From: Burkholderia sp. BCC0322
GTDB lineage: Bacteria > Pseudomonadota > Gammaproteobacteria > Burkholderiales > Burkholderiaceae
NCBI RefSeq assembly: GCF_902833045.1
Contig: NZ_CADFDU010000009.1
Location: 218,663-282,662 of the forward strand
DNA length: 64,000 nucleotides
Direction: 5' to 3'
Position 1 is the first letter of the stretch. Each line of letters opens with the position of its first letter. Below are positions 8,663 through 16,022 of this stretch, piece by piece. The notes under the pieces were generated by a model. That model worked only from the letters and a program-made list of their open reading frames with translations, ran no database searches and was not told the DNA's origin. The position numbers were made by a program, and so were the translations under genes.

Positions 8663-11001
8663 CCGGCGCGCTGCTGTTCGCGCTGATGCCGGCCGGTGCC
8701 GGCGCGGCGCCCGCCGCAGCGTCCGACGCGGCGACGGCGCTGCAGCCGCAGGCTGCCGCGATCGATGCGGCGATCGCCGCCGAGATCGCCGACGGCCATC
8801 TTGCCGGCGCGGTGGTCGAGACGGGCGACGCGCGCGGTGTGCAGGTGCGCGTGGCGCGCGGCCTGCGCGTGACGGGCGAGCACGCCGAGGCGATGACGGC
8901 CGATACCGTGTTCGATCTCGCGTCGCTGACCAAGCCCGTGGCGACGGCAGTCGCGATCATGCAGCTCGCCGAACGCGGCCTGCTGAACCTCGACGCGCCG
9001 GCCGCGCGCTACTGGCCCGCGTTCGACGCGCACGGCAAGGCCGCCATCACGATCCGCCAGTTGCTCGCGCACATATCGGGGCTGCCGGCCGGCGTGTCGT
9101 CGTCGCGCGCACTGCGCAGCCGTGCCGCCGTGCTCGCCGATATCGTCGCGATGGCGCCTGCGGATCCGCCCGGCACGCGGGTGCGCTACAGCGACGTCAA
9201 CTACGTTGCGCTCGGCGAGATCGTCGAGCGCGTGTCGGGGCAGCCGCTCGACGCGTGGTGCGCGGGGCACGTATTCGCGCCGCTCGGCATGGCCGACACG
9301 GCCTTCAGGTCGAGCCCTGCGACGTCGGCACGCGTCGCGCCGACGATCGTTCGCGATGGCAGGTTGCTGCGGGGGCGCGTGCACGATCCGATCGCGGCCG
9401 CGATGGGCGGCGTCGCGGGCAATGCGGGGCTGTTCGCGAGTGCCGACGACCTCGCGCGCTTCGCGCGCATGCTGCTGAACGGCGGCACGCTCGGCACGGC
9501 ACGTGTGCTCGGCGACGACAGCGTCGCCGTGCTCGAGACGCCGGCTACGCTCGACGCCGAAGGCGACTGGCATACACCCGGCTGGCAGGTCGGGCCGCCG
9601 CTCGTCGCCAACCGCTACCGGTTGCCGCCGGCTGGCGCGCTGCAGCACCTTGGCTATACGGGCACGGCGCTGTGGATCGATCCCGTGACGCGCCGCTTCG
9701 CGATCGTGCTGACGAGCCGGCTGTATCCCGGCGAAGCCGGCACCGCGATGCCGTTGCGTGCGCTCGTGCTCGGCATCGTGTCGAGCGCGGCCGCGCCGGT
9801 AGCGTCGTCGCAGATCGCGGCGCGCGTGCCGACGATGGCGGCGGCCGTTGCGCAGGCCGGCCGGTTGCCGGTCTCGCACGGGCCGGTGCTGGCCGGCATC
9901 GACGTGCTCGTGGCGAGCGGCTTCGCCGCGGTGGCCGGCAAGCGAATCGCACTCCTGACGAACAGAAGCGGCTTCGACCGGTTCGGCCGGCGCACGGCCG
10001 ACCTGCTCGCGCAGGCGCCGGGCGCACGGCTCGTCGCGCTGTTCGCGCCCGAGCACGGGCTCGGCACGGACGTCGACGAAACGTTCGGCGACACGACCGA
10101 CGCCGCGACGGGCGTGACCGTTCACAGCCTCTACGGCGACCGGCGCAGGATCGCGCCCGAGGGGCTCGCCGGCGTCGACATCCTGGTGATCGACCTGCAG
10201 GACGCGGGCGTGCGCTTCTTCACGTACCTGGCGACGCTCGGCTACGCGCTGGAGGCGGCGGCCGCCGCGCACCGCCCGGTGCTCGTGCTCGACCGCCCGG
10301 ACCCGTTGGGCGCCGACGTGGCCGGCGGCCCCGTGGCCGATGCGGAGCCGGCCACGTTCACCGGTTATTACCCGTTGCCGTTGCAGCCCGGCATGACAAT
10401 CGGCGAGCTCGCGCGGTTGTTCAACGAACGGCGGCACATCGGCGCGGCGCTCACCGTGGTGCCGATGGCGAACTACGCGCGCGCGATGCGATTCGACGAT
10501 ACGGGCCTCGGCTGGGTGCCGCCGTCGCCGAACCTGCGGGATGCCGCCGCGGTGTCGCTGTATCCGGAGACGGGGCTCATCGAGGGGGCGGCGCTCAGCG
10601 TGGGGCGCGGGACCCCGACGCCGTTCGACGTGATCGGCGCGCCGTGGATCGACGGGCGCATCCTCGCCGGCGATCTTCGCGCGACGGGGCTCGCTGCGAC
10701 GTTCACGCCGGTCCGCTTCGTGCCGACGGAGGGGCCGTATCGCGGCAGGTTGTGCGAAGGCGTGCGAATCGAGCGGCGGCCCGGCGCGACGCGGCCGGGT
10801 GAAATCGGGTTTGCGCTCGCGCTGGCACTGCACCGGCGTTATCCGGCGTCATTCCGGATCGATGCGATTCGCGCGTCGGTCGGCTCGCGCGAGGTGGCGG
10901 ACATGCTGGAAGCGGGGCGGCCGCTCGGCGATATCGAACGGGCGGTCGACGCACGCAATGCCGCATTCGGGCGCGAGCGCGCGGCGTTTCTGCTGTACTG
11001 A
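8617..11001 (+). CDS. Fused beta-lactamase-type serine hydrolase and NamZ (DUF1343) exo-muramidase
   Basis: One exported polypeptide of about 794 residues with two enzymes. Part 1 (about residues 40-390) is a class-C beta-lactamase-like hydrolase with SLTK (SxxK), YSDVNY, and HLGYTGT in place of the third motif. Part 2 (about 430-790) is a DUF1343/NamZ domain with APEHGLG, DLQDAGVRFFTYL, DRPDPLG, PPSPNLRD and SVGRGTPTPFD. NamZ of Bacillus subtilis removes terminal MurNAc from peptidoglycan fragments, and its neighbour AmlB is a separate beta-lactamase-like protein; here both are in one chain. The start is a GTG: 8617 gives a signal peptide (VESAQSLRSR, then TGALLFALM) inside the upstream gene; GTG 8608 and ATG 8686 are alternatives. 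A role in cell-wall amino-sugar salvage is inferred. Confidence 0.85.
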   Translation: MESAQSLRSRCAAALTGALLFALMPAGAGAAPAAASDAATALQPQAAAIDAAIAAEIADGHLAGAVVETGDARGVQVRVARGLRVTGEHAEAMTADTVFDLASLTKPVATAVAIMQLAERGLLNLDAPAARYWPAFDAHGKAAITIRQLLAHISGLPAGVSSSRALRSRAAVLADIVAMAPADPPGTRVRYSDVNYVALGEIVERVSGQPLDAWCAGHVFAPLGMADTAFRSSPATSARVAPTIVRDGRLLRGRVHDPIAAAMGGVAGNAGLFASADDLARFARMLLNGGTLGTARVLGDDSVAVLETPATLDAEGDWHTPGWQVGPPLVANRYRLPPAGALQHLGYTGTALWIDPVTRRFAIVLTSRLYPGEAGTAMPLRALVLGIVSSAAAPVASSQIAARVPTMAAAVAQAGRLPVSHGPVLAGIDVLVASGFAAVAGKRIALLTNRSGFDRFGRRTADLLAQAPGARLVALFAPEHGLGTDVDETFGDTTDAATGVTVHSLYGDRRRIAPEGLAGVDILVIDLQDAGVRFFTYLATLGYALEAAAAAHRPVLVLDRPDPLGADVAGGPVADAEPATFTGYYPLPLQPGMTIGELARLFNERRHIGAALTVVPMANYARAMRFDDTGLGWVPPSPNLRDAAAVSLYPETGLIEGAALSVGRGTPTPFDVIGAPWIDGRILAGDLRATGLAATFTPVRFVPTEGPYRGRLCEGVRIERRPGATRPGEIGFALALALHRRYPASFRIDAIRASVGSREVADMLEAGRPLGDIERAVDARNAAFGRERAAFLLY

Positions 11002-11098
11002 CACGGCCACCGGCTGCTGGAAGGGTTGCTGCAGGCGACGCGCGGAAACGAACGCGCTGCGCTCCCTGGTCGACGCGTACCCTCGCCATGCGTCGAGA

Positions 11099-11113
11099 TG
11101 GCAAAATTTGCCA
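11099..11113. promoter_or_regulatory. 15-bp palindrome upstream of FAD oxidoreductase gene
   Basis: TGGCAAAATTTGCCA is a perfect 7-1-7 inverted repeat in the 281-bp gap between the NamZ-fusion stop (11001) and the oxidoreductase start (11283). It is AT-rich against its surroundings and stands alone, like a dimer operator. The binding regulator is unknown. Confidence 0.45.
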
Positions 11114-11282
11114 ATTCATGCTGTTTTGTGGCTTTTCATGCGGATGTCATTTCGTGTCGCGATAGTGCGGGATCGGGCGACAGTCCTGGGAACGAACGGC
11201 GCGAGCCGGCCCGTTCGACGCGCTCCAGGGAGCCGTCGACGGGATGCGGCGCGTGTCATCTCGACAGAAGGAACGTGCAATC

Positions 11283-12416
11283 GTGAATGCCATCGCAGCG
11301 GCGGATTCCTATGACGTGGTGATCGTCGGCGCCGGCATCGTCGGCCTCGCGCATGCCTATACGGCCGCACTCAAGGGGTTGAGCGTCTGCCTGATCGAGC
11401 GCGATGCCGCATGCGTGGGCGCGTCGATCCGCAATTTCGGCTTCATCACCGTCACCGGGCAGCACGCCGAACACAGCTGGCGGCGTGCGCGGGCGAGCCG
11501 CGAGGTCTGGGCGGACGTCGCGCCGCAAGCCGGTATCGACGTGCTTCACCGGGGCCTGCACCTGATTGCGCGTCGCCCCGAGGCGATGCAGCTGATCGAT
11601 GCCTTCATGCAGACCGGCATGGCCGACGGCTGCCGGGTCATGACACCCGGCGAAGCGGCGGCCGTGGCGCCGGAACTGCGGCTGGACGGCGCGCAAGGCG
11701 TGCTGCACAGCCCGCATGAACTGCGCATCGAGCCGCGTACCGCAATCGGGTTGCTGGCGTCATGGCTGGCGGAGCGCTTCGGCGTGCGGTTTCGTTACGG
11801 CGAGATGGTGCACGAGGTGCGCACGCCGACCGTGCGGACGTCGCGCGGCGTGTTGCACGCGGAGCGCGTGATCGTCTGCGGCAATGCAGACAGCCGCCAC
11901 CTGTACGGTGACTGGTTCGCGCGGCACGCAGTCCGGCTGTGCCAGTTGCAGATGCTGCGCGTGCGGCCGCGCCGCCCGTTGGCGCTGCGCGCCGCGGTGA
12001 TGAGCGACCTGAGCCTGCTGCGGTATGCGGGTTTCGCGGCGCTGCCCGCCGCCGACGCATTGCGCACGCGCCTGAAGGCGGAGGAACCGGTGTGCCTCGG
12101 TTACGGCATCCACCTGATCGCGGTGCAGAGCGCCGACGGTAGTCTCGTCGTGGGCGATTCGCATGAATACGGCGCCGCACCGCTGCCGTTTGCGACGCAG
12201 GAGATCGACGCCCAGATCCTGCGTCTGCTGCACGAGACGCTCGATATCTCGGAACTGGACATCGTCGAACGCTGGACCGGCAGCTATCCGTCGGCGCCCG
12301 ATGCCGATTGCGTGATCGAGGCGCCGGATGACGGCACGCGCGTCGTCGTCGTGACGAGCGGCGCCGGGATGAGCACGGGCTTCGGCATCGCGCGGGACGT
12401 GTTTGCCGCGTGGTGA
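11283..12416 (+). CDS. FAD-dependent oxidoreductase (DadA/TIGR03364-like)
   Basis: A 377-residue flavoprotein of the D-amino-acid-dehydrogenase/glycine-oxidase fold. The N-terminus has the FAD-binding VVIVGAGIVGLAHAY, then IERDAACVGASIRNFGF, a pattern I associate with TIGR03364, a clade named for its links to phosphonate utilisation. The C-terminus has the conserved flavin loop around VVVVTSGAGMSTGF. No phosphonate gene is nearby; instead the importer, MIO-less lyase and HutC-type regulator follow, so a role in oxidising an amine or amino-acid betaine is inferred. The GTG at 11283 follows a GAAGGAA ribosome site; an ATG at 11244 is an alternative. It is separated from the importer genes by 345 bp containing operator-like sites, so it may be its own transcription unit. 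Confidence 0.8.
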   Translation: MNAIAAADSYDVVIVGAGIVGLAHAYTAALKGLSVCLIERDAACVGASIRNFGFITVTGQHAEHSWRRARASREVWADVAPQAGIDVLHRGLHLIARRPEAMQLIDAFMQTGMADGCRVMTPGEAAAVAPELRLDGAQGVLHSPHELRIEPRTAIGLLASWLAERFGVRFRYGEMVHEVRTPTVRTSRGVLHAERVIVCGNADSRHLYGDWFARHAVRLCQLQMLRVRPRRPLALRAAVMSDLSLLRYAGFAALPAADALRTRLKAEEPVCLGYGIHLIAVQSADGSLVVGDSHEYGAAPLPFATQEIDAQILRLLHETLDISELDIVERWTGSYPSAPDADCVIEAPDDGTRVVVVTSGAGMSTGFGIARDVFAAW

Positions 12417-12761
12417 CGGCGTGGGCGTACGCGGCCGGCACGCATGCCCGATTCCGCCGATGCGCTTGCAGGCATGACGGTGGCATTCGACGGGTGATTT
12501 AGTGTGTTTAGCGAAACAGGCGAATCATGAATTTGTCTAGTCATCCTGACAGAAAGATCATACGGAATGCACCAAGTTCGTGCCGCGAATCACCGCGAAG
12601 AGGCACGAAAAAGCCCCGTTATTAGGGGATTTCCCGCGTTTACCCGGTTTTTTTTGATCAACGCTTGTCGCTCCGTTTTTCTTCTTGCATGCTTGTATAG
12701 ACAAATTCCTGAGGCTTGCATGACCGAGGGGATGACGAACTTCAACGCAAGGAGAAATCTC
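12417..12761. promoter_or_regulatory. Regulatory intergenic region with two HutC-like dyads
   Basis: An AT-richer 345-bp gap before the importer operon. TTGTCTAGTCAT (12533-12544) and TTGTATAGACAA (12693-12704) share the TTGT-N4-ACAA style of GntR/HutC operators; the second is the better dyad and contains a possible -10 (TATAGA). A short hairpin CCCC-N7-GGGG (12614-12628) is followed on the minus strand by CTTTTT, and a run of eight T follows at about 12646-12653, which could end the oxidoreductase transcript. The likely regulator is the product of the GntR gene at 17573. Confidence 0.5.
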
Positions 12762-13622
12762 GTGAACGGCAAGCGCATCAAGTGGGCAGTCAGGACGATC
12801 GGCATCATTGCGGCGGCTGCGGCCACGCTTTCGGCGCCGGTGCAGGCGAAGGAATGGAAGACCGTGACGGTGGCGCTCGAAGGCGGCTACGCACCGTGGA
12901 ACCTCACGCTGCCGGGCGGCAAGCTCGGCGGCTTCGAGCCCGAACTGCTCGCCAACGTGTGCGAGCGTATCAAGGTGCAGTGCAACATGGTCGCGCAGGA
13001 CTGGGACGGGATGATTCCGGGGCTGCAGGCCGGCAAGTTCGATGTCCTGATGGATGCGATCTCGATCACGCCGGAGCGCGAGAAGATCCTGCTGTTCTCG
13101 CGTCCTTATGCGGCCACGCCCGCGACGTTCGCCGTCACCGATACGAAGATCCTGCCGAAGGCGGCGCCGGGCGCGCCGATCGTCAAGCTGTCGGGCGACG
13201 CGAACGCCGACAAGCCCACCGTCGACGCGCTGCGCAAGCAACTGAAAGGCAAGACGATCGGCATCCAGTCGGGCACCGTCTATACGAAGTTCATCAACGA
13301 CAGCTTCAAGGACATCGCGTCGATCCGCGTGTACAAGACCTCGCCCGAGCGCGATCTCGACCTCGTCGCCGGCCGTATCGACGCATCGTTCGACGATGTC
13401 ACGTACTACGCGGCGAACAACGCGAAGAAGGACAACGCATCGATCGTGCTCGCGGGCCCGAAGCTCGGCGGGCCGATCTGGGGGCCGGGCGAAGGGCTGG
13501 CCTTCCGCAAGCAGGATGCCGACCTGAAGACGAAGTTCGATACCGCGATCGGCGCCGCGCTCGCGGACGGCACCGTGAAGAAGCTCGCCGACAAATGGTT
13601 CAAGACCGACGTCACGCCGTAA
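12762..13622 (+). CDS. Periplasmic binding protein of polar amino-acid ABC importer
   Basis: A 286-residue periplasmic solute-binding protein of the HisJ/ArgT family. The signal peptide runs KRIKWAVRTIGIIAAAAATL, with cleavage after SAPVQA. The mature part has GGYAPWNL, LGGFEPELLANVCERI, the DWDGMIPGLQAGKFD block, and a lobe-2 QSGTVYTKFI segment. The GTG at 12762 is chosen because AAGGAG lies 7 bp upstream (12749-12754); in-frame ATGs at 12720 and 12732 lack as good a site. It heads the importer operon and is followed by a strong hairpin, typical of operons where the binding protein is made in excess. The ligand is inferred from the lyase downstream: an imidazole betaine such as ergothioneine or hercynine. 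Confidence 0.9.
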   Translation: MNGKRIKWAVRTIGIIAAAAATLSAPVQAKEWKTVTVALEGGYAPWNLTLPGGKLGGFEPELLANVCERIKVQCNMVAQDWDGMIPGLQAGKFDVLMDAISITPEREKILLFSRPYAATPATFAVTDTKILPKAAPGAPIVKLSGDANADKPTVDALRKQLKGKTIGIQSGTVYTKFINDSFKDIASIRVYKTSPERDLDLVAGRIDASFDDVTYYAANNAKKDNASIVLAGPKLGGPIWGPGEGLAFRKQDADLKTKFDTAIGAALADGTVKKLADKWFKTDVTP

Positions 13623-13636
13623 GCGCGCGTCCGGCC

Positions 13637-13674
13637 GCCGCCGCGCCCGCGGCATGAGCCGCGCGCGGCGGCGT
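13637..13674 (+). other. Intercistronic RNA hairpin after binding-protein gene
   Basis: A near-perfect GC stem of 11 plus 4 pairs with a two-base bulge and a six-base loop (CATGAG, 13654-13659). It lies 15 bp after the binding-protein stop and 40 bp before the permease start, with no T-run. It probably protects the upstream message from 3' decay or attenuates downstream transcription. Confidence 0.6.
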
Positions 13675-13714
13675 ACATCCTGCCGATCCAATCAACGCTT
13701 GCCGGGAGGCACGC

Positions 13715-14437
13715 ATGGCGATCCTTGAAATGCTGGGCTTCGGAACCGAAGGCTGGGGCGGCGTGCTGCTGCTCGCCGCGCTGATGACGGTTGCGCTGAC
13801 GCTTGCCGCGCTCGCGGTGGGCGCGGTGATCGGCGCGGGCATCGCGGCCGCGAAGCTGTCGCGCTACCGCAGCGCCCGCCTGCTCGGCGACCTGTACACG
13901 ACGGTGTTTCGCGGCGTGCCCGAGCTGCTGGTCATCTACCTGTTCTATTTCGGCGGCTCGACGCTCGTCACGGCCGTCGGCCAGTGGTTCGGCGCGGAAG
14001 GCTTCATCGGCGTGCCGCCATTCGTGATCGGCGCGCTGGCGGTGGGAATGATTTCCGGCGCGTACCAGGCCGAGGTGTATCGCGCGGCCGTGCTCGCCGT
14101 GTCGAAGGGCGAGCTTGAAGCGGCGCGCTCGATCGGCATGCCGCGCGGCATGGTCCTGCGCCGCATCCTGGTTCCGCAGGTCCTGCGCTTCGCGTTGCCG
14201 GGCATCGGCAACGTGTGGCAGCTGAGCCTGAAGGATTCGGCGCTGATCTCGGTCACCGGGCTCGCCGAGCTGCTGCGCACGAGCCAGATCGCGGCGAGTT
14301 CGACCCATCAGTATTTCGTGTTCTTCGTCGCGGGCGGCGCGCTCTACCTGGTCATGACGGGGCTGTCGAACCGCGTGTTCAACCGGGCCGAAGCGATCGT
14401 CGGCCGGTCGTTCCGCCGCAACTTCGCACGCAACTGA
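13715..14437 (+). CDS. ABC importer permease (HisQ/HisM family), first subunit
   Basis: A 240-residue inner-membrane permease of a polar amino-acid importer. It has about five membrane segments, the family element VFRGVPELLVIYLFYFG, and the EAA loop around LEAARSIGMPRGMVLRRILVPQ that couples to the ATPase. The start at 13715 has a GGGAGGC ribosome site. It pairs with the second permease 12 bp downstream to form the channel. Confidence 0.92.
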   Translation: MAILEMLGFGTEGWGGVLLLAALMTVALTLAALAVGAVIGAGIAAAKLSRYRSARLLGDLYTTVFRGVPELLVIYLFYFGGSTLVTAVGQWFGAEGFIGVPPFVIGALAVGMISGAYQAEVYRAAVLAVSKGELEAARSIGMPRGMVLRRILVPQVLRFALPGIGNVWQLSLKDSALISVTGLAELLRTSQIAASSTHQYFVFFVAGGALYLVMTGLSNRVFNRAEAIVGRSFRRNFARN

Positions 14438-14449
14438 CGGAGCGCGCCC

Positions 14450-15196
14450 ATGTCACTCGATTTCGACTTCCTGTTCGATACGCTGCGCCAGCTGCTCGCG
14501 GCGGTACCGACCACGCTCGGCCTGTTCTTCGCGTCGCTCGTGCTGGGCGGCCTGCTGTCGCTCGTGATCGTCACGATGCGCGTGTCGCCGCGCTGGCTGC
14601 CGAACCGCTTCGCGCGTGCGTACATCCTCGTGTTTCGCGGCTCGCCGCTGCTGATCCAGATGTTTCTCGTGTACTACGGGCTCGGCCAGTTCGGCGTGAT
14701 CCGCGAGAGCTTCATGTGGCCGCTGCTGCGCGAGCCGTACGTGTGCGCGGTGCTGTCGCTCGCGCTTTGCACCGCCGGCTACACGGCCGAGATCCTGCGC
14801 GGCGGGCTGATGGCCGTGCCGGTCGGGCAGATCGAGGCCGGCTATTCGATCGGCCTGTCGGGCTTCGCGCTGCTGCGCCGCGTGATCGGCCCGATCGCGC
14901 TGCGCCAGTGTCTGCCCGCGTATTCGACCGAAGCCGTGCTGCTGGTCAAGTCGACCGCGCTCGCCAGCCTCGTGACCGTGTGGGAGGTGACGGGCGTCGC
15001 GCAGCAGATCATCCAGCAAACCTACCGAACCACCGAGGTGTTCGTGTGCGCGGCCCTCATCTACCTGGGCCTGAACTTCGTCGTCGTGCGCCTGCTCGGC
15101 GCGCTCGAATGGCGGCTGTCGGGCCACCTGCGCGCGCCGAAGCCGTCCGGCCCGCCCGCGGCCGGCGCACGCGATGCGCGCCGCGTCGCATCCTGA
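14450..15196 (+). CDS. ABC importer permease (HisQ/HisM family), second subunit
   Basis: A 248-residue inner-membrane permease, partner of the preceding subunit. It has the family motif VFRGSPLLIQMFLVYYGLGQ, several membrane segments, and an EAA-type loop (IEAGYSIGLSGFALLRRVIGP). The C-terminus is a polar Ala/Pro/Arg tail. It starts 12 bp after the first permease stop and is followed within 27 bp by the ATPase gene, so all are one transcript. Confidence 0.92.
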   Translation: MSLDFDFLFDTLRQLLAAVPTTLGLFFASLVLGGLLSLVIVTMRVSPRWLPNRFARAYILVFRGSPLLIQMFLVYYGLGQFGVIRESFMWPLLREPYVCAVLSLALCTAGYTAEILRGGLMAVPVGQIEAGYSIGLSGFALLRRVIGPIALRQCLPAYSTEAVLLVKSTALASLVTVWEVTGVAQQIIQQTYRTTEVFVCAALIYLGLNFVVVRLLGALEWRLSGHLRAPKPSGPPAAGARDARRVAS

Positions 15197-15223
15197 CCGC
15201 GTCCTTCCATCCAGGAGAATTCG

Positions 15224-16015
15224 ATGAACACAGCTGCTCCCGTCGCCCTGTCGGTCAGGAACATCCACAAGTCGTTCGGCGATCACCACGTGCTGAAGGG
15301 CATCTCGCTCGATGCGCACGAAGGCGACGTCATCTCGATCCTCGGTGCGAGCGGATCGGGCAAGAGTACCTTCCTGCGCTGTCTGAACCTGCTCGAAACG
15401 CCCGACGACGGCACGGTCGCGCTCGCCGGCGAAGAACTGAAGATGAAGCGCGCGCGCGACGGCAAGCTGCATCCGGGCGACCGGCGCCAGGTCGATCGCA
15501 TCCGCTCGCAGCTCGGGATGGTGTTCCAGAACTTCAACCTGTGGTCGCACATGACCGTGCTCGACAACCTGGTCGAAGGGCCGCTGCGCGTGCAGAAGCG
15601 CAGCCGCGCGGAAGCGGTCGAGGAGGCCGAGGCGTTGCTCGCGCGCGTCGGCCTCGCGGACAAGCGCGGCTACTATCCGGCCCATCTGTCGGGCGGCCAG
15701 CAGCAGCGGGTCGCGATCGCACGCGCGCTCGCGATGCATCCGAAGGTGATGCTGTTCGACGAACCGACGTCGGCGCTCGATCCGGAGCTGGTCGGCGAGG
15801 TGCTGCGCGTGATGCGCTCGCTCGCGGAGGAAGGGCGCACGATGCTGGTCGTCACGCACGAGATGGGCTTCGCGCGGCATGTGTCGAACCGCGTGATGTT
15901 CCTGCATCAGGGCGAGGTCGATTCGGACGGGACGCCCGGCGAACTGTTCGGCGGCCAGTGCTCCGAGCGCTTCCGCCAGTTCGTGTCGAGCCATCATGAC
16001 CGCGCCGCGAACTGA
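15224..16015 (+). CDS. ABC importer ATPase (HisP/GlnQ family)
   Basis: A 263-residue ATP-binding subunit on the cytoplasmic face of the importer. It has Walker [10 protein letters not shown], the Q-loop [15 protein letters not shown], signature [14 protein letters not shown], Walker [14 protein letters not shown] and the H-loop VVTHEMGFA. Length and order are typical. It has an AGGAG ribosome site at 15211-15215. The stop is 7 bp from the lyase start, so uptake and catabolism are on one transcript. Confidence 0.94.
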   Translation: MNTAAPVALSVRNIHKSFGDHHVLKGISLDAHEGDVISILGASGSGKSTFLRCLNLLETPDDGTVALAGEELKMKRARDGKLHPGDRRQVDRIRSQLGMVFQNFNLWSHMTVLDNLVEGPLRVQKRSRAEAVEEAEALLARVGLADKRGYYPAHLSGGQQQRVAIARALAMHPKVMLFDEPTSALDPELVGEVLRVMRSLAEEGRTMLVVTHEMGFARHVSNRVMFLHQGEVDSDGTPGELFGGQCSERFRQFVSSHHDRAAN

Positions 16016-16022
16016 GGCAGCC

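Noticed and set aside
12567-12761. N-terminal extension of the binding protein back to 12567
   Set aside because: The extension precedes a complete signal peptide and the AAGGAG-supported GTG at 12762, and covers the operator-like dyads.
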